DNA from: JBDRLV01 sp043812755 | GTDB lineage: Bacteria; Patescibacteriota; Patescibacteriia; UBA9934; GWF2-40-263 | Length of the DNA: 30,453 nt | Assembly (NCBI GenBank): GCA_043812755.1 | Contig: JBDRLV010000079.1 | Location: 1-30,453 of the forward strand | Direction: 5' to 3' | Part shown: positions 14,080 to 21,841 of the stretch, in pieces | Layout of the letters: every line of letters begins with the position of its first letter | Numbering within the stretch: the first letter of the stretch is position 1 | Notes under the pieces: model-generated | Seen by the model: the letters and a program-made list of their open reading frames with translations, nothing else | The model's database searches: none | What the model was told of the DNA's origin: nothing | Program-made: the position numbers and the translations under genes

Positions 14080-14290
14080 TGAATTCAGACAAAGACGCAA
14101 GTGCACAACATTTTCGCCTTTGCCTGAGACGTCAGAAAAGGATGGAGCTTGGCTCCATAACTACTCTTAAGTGAGTAATCAAACTGCCGGCGGCTACTAC
14201 CTCAGCCAAAAGGCAACCCTTTACAAATGGTTTGTAAAGGACTTTAGCAAGGACGCTTGCGTAGATCTTTAAAATGTCACGAGGGAAACC
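14080..14290 (+). ncRNA. Structured 5' leader RNA 2 (GACG-loop hairpins)
   Basis: Hairpins in order: CCTTT..CTGA-GACG-TCAG..AAAGG (14117-14141), ATGGAG-CTTGG-CTCCAT (about 14142-14158), TACTC..GAGTA, perfect CCTTTACAAA-TGG-TTTGTAAAGG (14218-14240), and GCAAG-GACG-CTTGC (14247-14260). The first and last keep the GACG loop of leader 1 while the stems change in a compensated way. The ribosome site GAGGG of the following gene lies 30 nt on. This covers the gap 13949-14290 together with the terminator, repeat and promoter entries. Confidence 0.6.
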
Positions 14291-15460
14291 ATGTCACATT
14301 GGAAATCAACAGGAGACAGACACCATGTCCGCAAGGCCACAGTGTCTGCCACAGGACAAGTGCGAGCAAAACCATTTGATCCCAAAAAGCTCCCTCAGGG
14401 AGATATGGGAATCACAATGCGGATTGACCGCAACTTTGCAGGTGAGCCTGCTCCGGAGCAACGCGCAGCGCTTCTTTGCGAAGCACGCGACATGTCGCGT
14501 GATCTGCTCACCTACCTAGGTGATGAGCCACAGGGTTTTGAGCCAGGAATGATTGTTGTTGTTACAAATAACAATGCTGAAGGTGCAGATGCACTGGGTC
14601 AAGTTGCAATGGTTGTTCGCGAAACACCAAACGGAAGCTTGGTTCTCAAACGCTTGCGCAAAGATAAATTTGTCGTATGGCAGGTTTCTGCAGACGGACA
14701 CACATTTGTGCAAGTTCCAGACAGAAATGGTGAACAAGAGTATATTCTTGCGTATTTTGAACACGGGCTCAATGAACTTGACTCAGGTGCGATTCTACAT
14801 GTGCATGATGAGATGATTCTCGCGCGTATTGCTGTGCTTTGCATGAGAAAACACTCACGCGAAGACACAGTCAAAGCTGAAGACAGAATCAGCCATAATC
14901 GCAAAAATCTCTTTTGCAAAGCACTGGATCGCATCTCATCAGACGAAGTTGTCAATCATGTCTGCGAAGGCTTGAATTATAATCCAGTTCTTCTTGGTCT
15001 CCCACAAGAGATTCTTAAAGCAGACTTGGATAGGCTTAGAAAACTCCTTCTGAACCTGCATGATTACCATCATTTGCATGAGCAGATCAGTGAGCAAGCA
15101 AAAGAGCCATTCCCAGTACTTGCTCACAATGCTCTTTCAATCTTCTCAAGACTGGCAACGCAAAGGCAGAGGATTGCGCTTGCAGAGCAAACAAGGTCAG
15201 CTCGTATCAAAATCTGGCTGATTGCTAATGCTCAAAACTCTGAAGAACTTGACGCCTTGTTGGTGCTCATGCCCAAAACTGCAAGCGTTGGAGATATCCA
15301 TACGACTCTGGCCACAGTAAAAGACGCACTGCTTCGCCTGTTCATTTCAGATGAAACTTGCAGGGAAATCAGTGAGGATCTTGCTTTGTCTTTTGCAATT
15401 CAGGAAGGAGCCAAGGCGGCAATAAAGCAAAGGATCATGGACGACCCTCGGTTGGCCTAA
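14291..15460 (+). CDS. Hypothetical protein, paralogue 2 of an unknown family
   Basis: 389 residues, soluble. Its N-terminal 170 residues align with the protein at 12830 (QGDMGITMRID, LTYLGDEPQGFEPGMIVVVT, GSLVLKRLRKDKFVVWQV, FVQVPDRNGE). The remainder is helical, with several charged and leucine-rich helices (for example LRKLLLNLHDYHHLHEQISEQ). No enzymatic motif is found. GAGGG lies 5 nt before ATG 14291. It is followed by a strong terminator. Higher GC codon use than the glycolytic genes groups it with the other hypothetical genes of the window. The presence of two copies with parallel leaders points to a duplicated regulated unit. Confidence 0.75.
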   Translation: MSHWKSTGDRHHVRKATVSATGQVRAKPFDPKKLPQGDMGITMRIDRNFAGEPAPEQRAALLCEARDMSRDLLTYLGDEPQGFEPGMIVVVTNNNAEGADALGQVAMVVRETPNGSLVLKRLRKDKFVVWQVSADGHTFVQVPDRNGEQEYILAYFEHGLNELDSGAILHVHDEMILARIAVLCMRKHSREDTVKAEDRISHNRKNLFCKALDRISSDEVVNHVCEGLNYNPVLLGLPQEILKADLDRLRKLLLNLHDYHHLHEQISEQAKEPFPVLAHNALSIFSRLATQRQRIALAEQTRSARIKIWLIANAQNSEELDALLVLMPKTASVGDIHTTLATVKDALLRLFISDETCREISEDLALSFAIQEGAKAAIKQRIMDDPRLA

Positions 15461-15467
15461 ACTCAAA

Positions 15468-15504
15468 ACCCCGGAAGCACGTTGTGTGCAACCGGGGTGT
15501 TTTT
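15468..15504 (+). terminator. Intrinsic terminator after the 14291 gene
   Basis: ACCCCGG/CCGGGGT stem with an inner GCAC/GTGC helix, followed by GTTTTTG; 8 bp after the stop. Confidence 0.88.
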
Positions 15505-15515
15505 GTTAATTCAAC

Positions 15516-15535
15516 GGACGCCATAAATGGCGTCC
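15516..15535. repeat. GGACGCCAT-aa-ATGGCGTCC palindrome, copy 1
   Basis: A perfect 9-bp inverted repeat followed by CTACACAAAA. An inverted copy with the same flanks is at 29289-29308, so the repeat unit is about 30 bp and REP-like. Confidence 0.8.
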
Positions 15536-15544
15536 CTACACAAA

Positions 15545-15575
15545 ATCCGCAGAGAGAGATCTGCGGATGTTTTTT
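15545..15575. terminator. Terminator-like hairpin between the convergent 14291 gene and eno
   Basis: ATCCGCAGA/TCTGCGGAT (perfect 9-bp stem, 6-nt loop) followed on the plus strand by GTTTTTTG; on the minus strand TTTTG follows, so it may serve both convergent transcripts. Confidence 0.65.
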
Positions 15576-15585
15576 GTTTATCCCT

Positions 15586-15649
15586 GTCATTGCGAGGAGG
15601 TATTTATTCCCTGAGCCTGTCGAAGGGATAAATACCTCCTCGCAATGAC
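15586..15649. repeat. Long inverted repeat of the GTCATTGCGAGGAG type
   Basis: Arms of 26-27 bp (GTCATTGCGAGGAGGTATTT...) are complementary except for one extra T and enclose GAGCCTGTCGA. It ends 6 bp before the eno stop codon. GTCATTGCGAGG-type palindromes are common intergenic repeats in bacteria. Confidence 0.8.
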
Positions 15650-15655
15650 GAGATG

Positions 15656-16915
15656 CTATCGAATCTCTTCAGCAATCTCAATCAAACGATTATACTTTGC
15701 CAAACGCTCTGAGCGCGACAAAGACCCAAATTTCACAAAATCAGCATCTGCGGCGACTGCTAAATCAGCAATAAATGAATCTGCAGTTTCACCAGAGCGA
15801 TGTGAAACAGAAACTTTATATCCAAATTTTTGCGCAAGCAGTATCGCATCAAACGCTTCAGATAAAGTCCCGATCTGATTAACCTTAATCAATATTGCGT
15901 TTGCAACTTTGCTCTCAATTCCCTGCTGAAGGCGCTTAACATTTGTAACAAATAAGTCATCACCAACTAAAACCATTTTGCGCCCAAGTTTTTTTGTCAT
16001 TTTTTTCCAATTATCCCAATCATCTTCAGCAAGCCCGTCCTCAATTGAAATAATCGGGTATTTTTTTGCCCAGCTCTCATAAAGCTTAATCATCTGCTCA
16101 GCACTTAAAGACTTCCCTTCTTTTTTTAAATTATACTTGCCAGTCTTTTCATTATAAAATTCAGAAGCAGCAGGATCCATGGCGATTGCAACATCGATTT
16201 TCGGTCTGTACCCTGCAGCTTTAATTGCCTGCATGATCGTTTTCAAAGCATCTTCATTTCGGGCAAATGGAACTGCATACCCACCCTCATCACCAACTCC
16301 TGTTGTAAATCCTCTTCGCTTAATAATTTTTGCAACCTCATGAAACACCTCAGCTCCGCAACGCAATTTTTCTACAAACCTTTTCTGCTGAGGAACAATC
16401 ATAAACTCTTGAAAATCTACAACCCAACCAGCATGCGCACCGCCATTTAAAATATTCATTGTTGGGGTTGGAATATGAAATAAACGCGTGCGACTTCCAT
16501 AAAGCGAACGCAAATAAACATAAAGTGGTTTTTTCTTTGTTTTTGCCCCAGCACGCGCACATGCAAGTGATACAGCAAGAATTGCATTTGCCCCAAGCTT
16601 GCTTTTATTCACTGTATTATCAAGCCTTATCATGGTCTCATCAATATCTCGCTGGCGAGTTACGTCAGCTCCGATAAGCTCTTTGGCAATAATTGTATTT
16701 ACATTCTTAACTGCTTTTTGAACACCTTTACCGCCATAGCGTTTTGCATCATTGTCGCGTAATTCAACTGCTTCGTGAACACCTGTGGACGCACCGCTTG
16801 GAACAGAAGCTGAACCTGAAATCCCGTTTTGTAAAAGCACTGTTGCATTAATTGTAGGATTGCCTCGCGAATCAAGGATCTCATGGGCGTGAATGTATTC
16901 TATTTTTCGTGACAT
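15656..16915 (-). CDS. eno: Enolase
   Basis: 419 residues from ATG 16915 (a TTG five codons earlier is also open). The N-terminus HAHEILDSRGNPT, SGASTGVHEAVELRD, the metal ligands in VAIAMDPAASEFY, ISIEDGLAEDDWDNW and VGDDLFVTN, and the catalytic Lys in ILIKVNQIGTL with SHRSGETADSFIADLAV are all present. It dehydrates 2-phosphoglycerate to phosphoenolpyruvate. It is last in the gap-MPE-pgk-eno series but separated from pgk by 152 bp of AT-rich inverted-repeat DNA, so an extra promoter there is possible. No Shine-Dalgarno sequence is obvious. Confidence 0.97.
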   Translation of the reverse strand: MSRKIEYIHAHEILDSRGNPTINATVLLQNGISGSASVPSGASTGVHEAVELRDNDAKRYGGKGVQKAVKNVNTIIAKELIGADVTRQRDIDETMIRLDNTVNKSKLGANAILAVSLACARAGAKTKKKPLYVYLRSLYGSRTRLFHIPTPTMNILNGGAHAGWVVDFQEFMIVPQQKRFVEKLRCGAEVFHEVAKIIKRRGFTTGVGDEGGYAVPFARNEDALKTIMQAIKAAGYRPKIDVAIAMDPAASEFYNEKTGKYNLKKEGKSLSAEQMIKLYESWAKKYPIISIEDGLAEDDWDNWKKMTKKLGRKMVLVGDDLFVTNVKRLQQGIESKVANAILIKVNQIGTLSEAFDAILLAQKFGYKVSVSHRSGETADSFIADLAVAADADFVKFGSLSRSERLAKYNRLIEIAEEIR

Positions 16916-16930
16916 AATTATGTTTATCAA

Positions 16931-17067
16931 AATTACTAAATCCTAATATCTAAACTCTAAACAATATCTAATTTTTAATATCCAAATGTTTTAAACAAAG
17001 TTTTGAATTTTAAATTTAGTATTTTGATATTGTTTAGAATTTAGCATTTAGTGCTTAGAATTTTTGT
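16931..17067. repeat. AT-rich imperfect inverted-repeat spacer between pgk and eno
   Basis: CTAAACAATATC at 16959-16970 pairs perfectly with GATATTGTTTAG at about 17027-17038, and outer CTAAAT/ATTTAG words extend the pairing. The composition resembles the spacers at 10713-10819 and around the four-helix gene. Confidence 0.5.
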
Positions 17068-18258
17068 TTACAACCTCAACGCTTCAAGCCCAGGCATTTG
17101 TTCACCTGCTAAAAAAGCAAGCATTGCACCACCACCACTTGAAAGCAGAGAAAAACGATTAGCAACTCCTGCATTTTCTACTACAGCCACTGTATCACCG
17201 CCCCCCACAACTGTTACAGCTTTTCCTGTTCGAGACGCAATAATACGCGCAAGTTCTTCACTCCCCTTTCCAAACGGTCCGCACTCATAATATCCAAACG
17301 GTCCATTCCACAAAATAGTTTTTGCACCCAGTAATTCTTTTGAGTACATTTTTAATGATGCACTTCCAACATCTACAATCATCTCTCCTTTTTCTATCTC
17401 ATCTGATCTTACTGTCCTGCTTCGCGAATCTTTTCTACAAGATCGCGCAACAACAACATCAATCGGAAGAATAATTTTTTCACTCCATTTCTTTAATATC
17501 TGAGAAGCAAGTTTTGTCTCTGACTCATCAACAACAGATTTACCAAGATATTGATTTTTGTCTTTTGCATGAAAAAAAGTATTCGCAATCGCACCACCAA
17601 TAAAAACTTTATCAACCATTGGCAATAAGTGCTCCATCAACGACATCTTGGTATTTATTTTAGCTCCGCCTATAAACAAATAAAAAGGTGGTTTTGGTTG
17701 TTTTGAAATTTTTTCTAAAACCTGTACTTCATTTAGTAAAAGAGGTCCTGCATAAGAAGGAAATTCAGATGTGATTACATCAATAGATGTGTGAGCACGG
17801 TGTGAATCTCCAAATGCATCATTGACATACATATCAGCTAAAGAGGCAAGCTCTTGCGCAAAAGCTGTACTATTCTTTGTTTCACGCGGATCGAAACGGA
17901 CATTTTCAAGCAATAAAAAATCTCCATTGTTCATTCTTGAAACAGCACTTTGCACTTTTGGTCCAACTACTCCACGCGCCACAGGAACTTTTGTGCCAAG
18001 CAAGCTTGAAAGTCTTTTGGCAATTGGCTTTACTGAATATGCTGGAATCACCTTACCGCATGGTCTTCCAAGATGTGTTGCAATAATTACTTTTGCACCT
18101 CTTTGAGCAAGCCATTCCAAATCCACAGCAGCACGCGCAACTTTCCCATGTGACCCTTCAATAATTTTCCCTTTAATTAAAGAAACATTCGTGTCAACAC
18201 GAACAAGAACTCTTTTGCCTTTCAGATTCATGTTGTTACGAAGTGTTTTTAGTTTCAT
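17068..18258 (-). CDS. pgk: Phosphoglycerate kinase
   Basis: 396 residues from ATG 18258; a GTG two codons earlier is possible. GKRVLVRVDTNVS, HLGRPCGK, LLENVRFDPRE, YVNDAFGDSHRAHTS, FIGGAKINTKM, LWNGPFGYYE and VVGGGDTVAVVENAG are the classical PGK motifs; the first has Thr in place of the usual Phe (RVDFN). It forms ATP from 1,3-bisphosphoglycerate. The gene starts 62 bp after the metallophosphoesterase and is likely cotranscribed from gap. Confidence 0.97.
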   Translation of the reverse strand: MKLKTLRNNMNLKGKRVLVRVDTNVSLIKGKIIEGSHGKVARAAVDLEWLAQRGAKVIIATHLGRPCGKVIPAYSVKPIAKRLSSLLGTKVPVARGVVGPKVQSAVSRMNNGDFLLLENVRFDPRETKNSTAFAQELASLADMYVNDAFGDSHRAHTSIDVITSEFPSYAGPLLLNEVQVLEKISKQPKPPFYLFIGGAKINTKMSLMEHLLPMVDKVFIGGAIANTFFHAKDKNQYLGKSVVDESETKLASQILKKWSEKIILPIDVVVARSCRKDSRSRTVRSDEIEKGEMIVDVGSASLKMYSKELLGAKTILWNGPFGYYECGPFGKGSEELARIIASRTGKAVTVVGGGDTVAVVENAGVANRFSLLSSGGGAMLAFLAGEQMPGLEALRL

Positions 18259-18320
18259 AGCCACTTGTTGTCATTTATTCGACCTAAATTATTTTAGCAT
18301 GTTTAACGAATATAGATAAA

Positions 18321-19208
18321 TTAGAAACTCACATTTAATACACTTACCTGTGGTGGGTTAAAAAATCGTACACGCGTGCCAATCTCACCAACACCATTTG
18401 TTATATAAAGAAAGATGCCCTTGAACACAAAAAGTCCTTTATCATACTCCTGACCAAGCGCATCAGGAATCCTTGGCACAGGACCCAAAAATGGCAAACG
18501 AATCTGCCCACCATGAGTGTGCCCTGACACAACCAAATCAGCTTTTTTTGTAACTGTTGCAAGAACAGCATCTGGATTGTGGCTAAGCAAAATCACATTG
18601 TCGCTCTTCTCCAACCCTTCAAGGGCTTTGTATAAATCTCCTTCAAACCAGATATCAGAAATACCTGCAATCATAATTTTTCCACCACTAACATCAACTG
18701 CCTCATTTTCATTTTCCAAAATCTTTATATCAAGAGACCCGAGCTTTGCAATAACCTCAACTGAAGCATGCGAATGGTACTCGTGATTCCCTGTTACAGC
18801 ATAAATACCCAAAGGTGCTTTTAAATCACCAAGTGAATCAAAATATTTTACATCTTCCTTTGAGTTCGAAATATAATCACCAACTAAAAAAACAATGTCT
18901 GGATCAAGTAAATTAACACGCTCTACAACCTTCTTTGCCCATCCTGATTTTTTATAAGGGCCAAGATGTAAATCACCCACAACAACTGCTTTGAGTTCAA
19001 TGCCTTGATCTTGAGAAACGACGATTGACTGCTCATCAATAGTCAATATTCTTGGCTCTATCAAACTCCCGTATACAATAATCAAGATAGATAGAGATAA
19101 TAATAATACAATTAGCCATTTTCGTTTCTTTGATCGAAATTCTTCAAATAAAAAAGCCGCAACGGCAATGCAATAAAACCAGATTATGATTTCAAATGTA
19201 ATCCACAT
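18321..19208 (-). CDS. Membrane-anchored metallophosphoesterase
   Basis: 295 residues. Two N-terminal membrane helices (about 3-22 and 31-50) precede a calcineurin-like domain with VVGDLHLG, FLVGDYISNS, VTGNHEYHSH, LLSHNPDAVL and VVSGHTHGGQI, the full set of dinuclear metal ligands. It resembles the YkuE/YaeI class, some members of which hydrolyse lipid-linked substrates such as UDP-diacylglucosamine or phospholipids; the substrate here is unknown. It sits between gap (13 bp) and pgk (62 bp), an unusual passenger in a glycolytic operon. Confidence 0.9.
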   Translation of the reverse strand: MWITFEIIIWFYCIAVAAFLFEEFRSKKRKWLIVLLLSLSILIIVYGSLIEPRILTIDEQSIVVSQDQGIELKAVVVGDLHLGPYKKSGWAKKVVERVNLLDPDIVFLVGDYISNSKEDVKYFDSLGDLKAPLGIYAVTGNHEYHSHASVEVIAKLGSLDIKILENENEAVDVSGGKIMIAGISDIWFEGDLYKALEGLEKSDNVILLSHNPDAVLATVTKKADLVVSGHTHGGQIRLPFLGPVPRIPDALGQEYDKGLFVFKGIFLYITNGVGEIGTRVRFFNPPQVSVLNVSF

Positions 19209-19221
19209 GCGACTTTATTAT

Positions 19222-20235
19222 TTATTTTTTCTTTGCAATATTTTCTGCCATTTCTATCAAATGAAACGAATACCCCCACTCATTGTCATACCAAGCCATT
19301 ACTTTTACAAGATCACCATTAACAACTCTGGTCATATCAAGGTCAACTATGGCAAGGTGTGGATTGCCAATAAAATCAGATGACACAAGAGGCAGGTCAG
19401 TAACATCTAAAATACCTTTCCATCTTTTTGTTTTTGAAGCTTTGATAAAAGCGTTGTTCACTTCTTCAACTGTAACATTTCGAGATAGTAAAAATGTTAC
19501 ATCAGAAAGCGAAACATCAACCATTGGCACACGGATTGAAACTCCGTCAAACTTGCCACCAAGTCCATCAACAGCTTGTGTTGTGGCTATTGCTGCTCCT
19601 GTGCTTGTTGGAACAATATTTACAAGTGCAGATCTTGCTGCGCGTAAATCATTTGGTTTCAATTTTGGTGGAAGACCATCTATAATATTCTGCTCCATGG
19701 TTGTAGCATGAACTGTTGTTAACATTGCTTTTTCAACTCCAAAAGCTTCTTTCATGATTTGTGTAATCGGAGCTACACAATTTGTAGTACATGATGCATT
19801 GTTAATTACCTTGTCCTTCTTCCCGATTGCCATGTGATTGACACCCATCACGTGAGTAGGAGCATCTTTTGACGGAGCAGAAATCACAACATATTTTGCT
19901 CCTGCTGCAAGATGCATGCTTGCATCCTTTAGCTCTCGAAACCTCCCAGTTGATTCAATGACCACATCAACCTTGTGTTTTTTCCACGGAAGTTTTGAAG
20001 GCTCTTTTTCTGTGTACACTGGAATCTTTTTCTTATCAATAATAATATTATGTGCATCAAATTCAACTTTATGCTCCCACTTAGAAAATACAGAATCATA
20101 CTGTAAAAGATGAGCCAAAATTCTTGGCTCAGTTAAATCATTAACCGCAACGAATCTGACGTTTTTATTATTCCATCCAGCTTTTAGAGTTGTTCGCCCA
20201 ATGCGCCCAAATCCATTAATCGCGATATTTATCAT
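19222..20235 (-). CDS. gap: Glyceraldehyde-3-phosphate dehydrogenase, type I
   Basis: 337 residues. Rossmann motif INGFGRIGR (7-14), Asp33 in VNDLTEP consistent with NAD, catalytic Cys149 in NNASCTTNC and His176 in TTVHATT, and the C-terminal WYDNEWGYS. It oxidises glyceraldehyde-3-phosphate to 1,3-bisphosphoglycerate. It is first in the gap-MPE-pgk-eno series. A TATAAT -10 hexamer (minus strand, 20264-20269) lies about 29 bp upstream of the ATG without a good -35, close to the tsf terminator. Confidence 0.97.
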   Translation of the reverse strand: MINIAINGFGRIGRTTLKAGWNNKNVRFVAVNDLTEPRILAHLLQYDSVFSKWEHKVEFDAHNIIIDKKKIPVYTEKEPSKLPWKKHKVDVVIESTGRFRELKDASMHLAAGAKYVVISAPSKDAPTHVMGVNHMAIGKKDKVINNASCTTNCVAPITQIMKEAFGVEKAMLTTVHATTMEQNIIDGLPPKLKPNDLRAARSALVNIVPTSTGAAIATTQAVDGLGGKFDGVSIRVPMVDVSLSDVTFLLSRNVTVEEVNNAFIKASKTKRWKGILDVTDLPLVSSDFIGNPHLAIVDLDMTRVVNGDLVKVMAWYDNEWGYSFHLIEMAENIAKKK

Positions 20236-20286
20236 ATTTCAAATGATTATTCTTAACTCAATTATTATACCACTTCCAGTCCAATC

Positions 20287-20317
20287 AAAAAACCACTCAG
20301 GCTTGGCCTGTGTGGTT
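20287..20317 (-). terminator. Intrinsic terminator of the rpsB-tsf operon
   Basis: On the minus strand AACCAC-a-CAGGC-caa-GCCTG-a-GTGGTT followed by TTTTGATTGG, 10 bp after the tsf stop. Confidence 0.88.
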
Positions 20318-20326
20318 TATAATCCC

Positions 20327-20917
20327 TTATCCAATCTGCAATCTGCAAAAATTCGCAATCTGCATGTTTTCGCCAAGCTTGGCAACAGCCTCTTTAACTA
20401 GATCTTCAATTGTTTTGTCCTCATCTTTAATAAACGACTGCTCAAGCAAAACATTCTCTTCATAAAATTTCTCAAGTTTCCCCTCGAGAATTTTTTCAAT
20501 TACATCAGCTGGTTTGTTTTGATTTTCCATTTCTGCACGATAAATTTCCTTTTCCTTTTCAACCACTTCCACAGGAACATCTGCACGACTGAGATATTCA
20601 GGCGACATCGCACAAACATGCATTGCTATATCATTACACAACTCAATAAAATTTTCATTTCTTGCCACAAAATCAGTTTCACAATTTATTTCTACCAATG
20701 CCCCAAGTTTTCCTGTTGAATGAATATAAGCGTGTACGCGACCTTCTTTTGTTTCGCGTTCGGCTCGTTTTGCTGCTTTTGCAATTCCTTTTTTGCGAAG
20801 CAGCTCTGATGCTTTCTCAAGATTCCCATCCACCTCTTCAAGAGCTTTTTTTGCATCCATCATTCCAGCACCAGTCATCTCGCGCAACTGCGCGACGAGT
20901 TTAGCGTCAATAACCAT
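20327..20917 (-). CDS. tsf: Translation elongation factor Ts
   Basis: 196 residues, near the shorter (about 200-residue) bacterial form. The N-terminal UBA-like domain has VAQLREMTGAGMMDAKKALEE, followed by KASELLRKKG and the core motif EINCETDFVARNENF. It catalyses GDP release from EF-Tu. It starts 2 bp after rpsB and ends at a strong terminator. The last residues (IANFCRLQIG) replace the more usual VRRFVRFELGE ending. Confidence 0.96.
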   Translation of the reverse strand: MVIDAKLVAQLREMTGAGMMDAKKALEEVDGNLEKASELLRKKGIAKAAKRAERETKEGRVHAYIHSTGKLGALVEINCETDFVARNENFIELCNDIAMHVCAMSPEYLSRADVPVEVVEKEKEIYRAEMENQNKPADVIEKILEGKLEKFYEENVLLEQSFIKDEDKTIEDLVKEAVAKLGENMQIANFCRLQIG

Positions 20918-20919
20918 AT

Positions 20920-21657
20920 TTATATTACATTATTAGTTTTTTGTTTTTCTTGTATTTTTTCAACATTAATCGGACTAGCTTTCCCCTCTTTGATTGCTTC
21001 TGCAGCAAGTTTTAATACAAGCTCAATTGCTTTAACAGCATCATCATTCCCCGGGATAATATAATCAATTAATTTTGGATTTACATTTGTATCACACAAA
21101 GCAATAATTTTTGCACCAACTGCCCTTGCCTCTCTGACTGCTGTCTTTTCTGTTGTTATATCAATAACCAAAACAGCTTCTGGAGTTTTTTCAAGATTCT
21201 CAATTCCTCCAAACTTTCTTTGCATGTCAATAATTTTGCGATCAATAAGCAGTCTTTCTTTTTTTGTATATTTTCGTAATTCACCTTTATCGCGTTGATC
21301 TTTAAGAGTTTTTAACTCCTTAAGCTCCTTTTTAATTTGATGGTAATTTGTAAGAGTCCCGCCAAGCCATCGCTCATTTACAAACGGCATACCACAATCA
21401 GTAGCAGCATCATCTATTGGTTTTTTAGCCTGTGGCTTTGTTCCTACAAATAAAACAATACCACCTCGTGCGACAATATCCTTAATACAAACAAGAGCTT
21501 TTTCAAGTTGCTTTTGTGTGTTTTCAAGGTTTACGATATGAATTCCGCTTTTTTCTCCAAAAATATATTCTGCCATTTTTGGATGCCAGCGTGAACTTTT
21601 GTGGCCAAAATGCATTCCTGATTTAAGCATTTCAACCAAACTTGGTAAATTTGGCAT
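20920..21657 (-). CDS. rpsB: 30S ribosomal protein S2
   Basis: 245 residues. LKSGMHFGHKSSRWHPKMAEYIFG near the N-terminus, FVGTKPQAKKPI, NERWLGGTLTN, and ALCDTNVNPKLIDYIIPGNDDA are S2 signatures. Ribosome site AAGGA is 3 nt before ATG 21657. It is the first gene of rpsB-tsf, driven by a strong promoter at 21777-21805 and preceded by a structured leader of about 110 nt. Confidence 0.97.
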   Translation of the reverse strand: MPNLPSLVEMLKSGMHFGHKSSRWHPKMAEYIFGEKSGIHIVNLENTQKQLEKALVCIKDIVARGGIVLFVGTKPQAKKPIDDAATDCGMPFVNERWLGGTLTNYHQIKKELKELKTLKDQRDKGELRKYTKKERLLIDRKIIDMQRKFGGIENLEKTPEAVLVIDITTEKTAVREARAVGAKIIALCDTNVNPKLIDYIIPGNDDAVKAIELVLKLAAEAIKEGKASPINVEKIQEKQKTNNVI

Positions 21658-21770
21658 ATTCCTTTTTGATCCACAGATTACCGTGGATGATTACTTCGGT
21701 GGCACCTAAGGGCCCCAATGGGGAGGATTCTATTAGTGTTTTTCCACCTGATTTATTAATTACTACGATG
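21658..21770 (-). promoter_or_regulatory. rpsB leader with hairpins
   Basis: The untranslated leader contains CCCC-att-GGGG (21713-21723), GGT-gcc-ACC (about 21698-21706) and ATCCAC-ggtaatct-GTGGAT (21669-21688) just before the ribosome site. Known rpsB leaders mediate autoregulation by S2; whether this one is of that class cannot be settled by eye. Confidence 0.4.
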
Positions 21771-21776
21771 GCGCGA

Positions 21777-21805
21777 AGTATATAGGAAATGCTACGAAAG
21801 GTCAA
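21777..21805 (-). promoter_or_regulatory. rpsB-tsf promoter
   Basis: Minus strand -35 TTGACC (21800-21805), 17-bp spacer, -10 TATACT (21777-21782). Confidence 0.85.
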
Positions 21806-21812
21806 GGAAAAC

Positions 21813-21838
21813 AAAAAAGCGCCACGAGTGTGGGCGCT
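21813..21838 (-). terminator. Intrinsic terminator after the 21842-22429 gene
   Basis: Minus strand AGCGCC-cacactcgt-GGCGCT followed by TTTTTG, 3 bp after the stop codon and directly before the rpsB promoter. Confidence 0.85.
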
Positions 21839-21841
21839 ACG

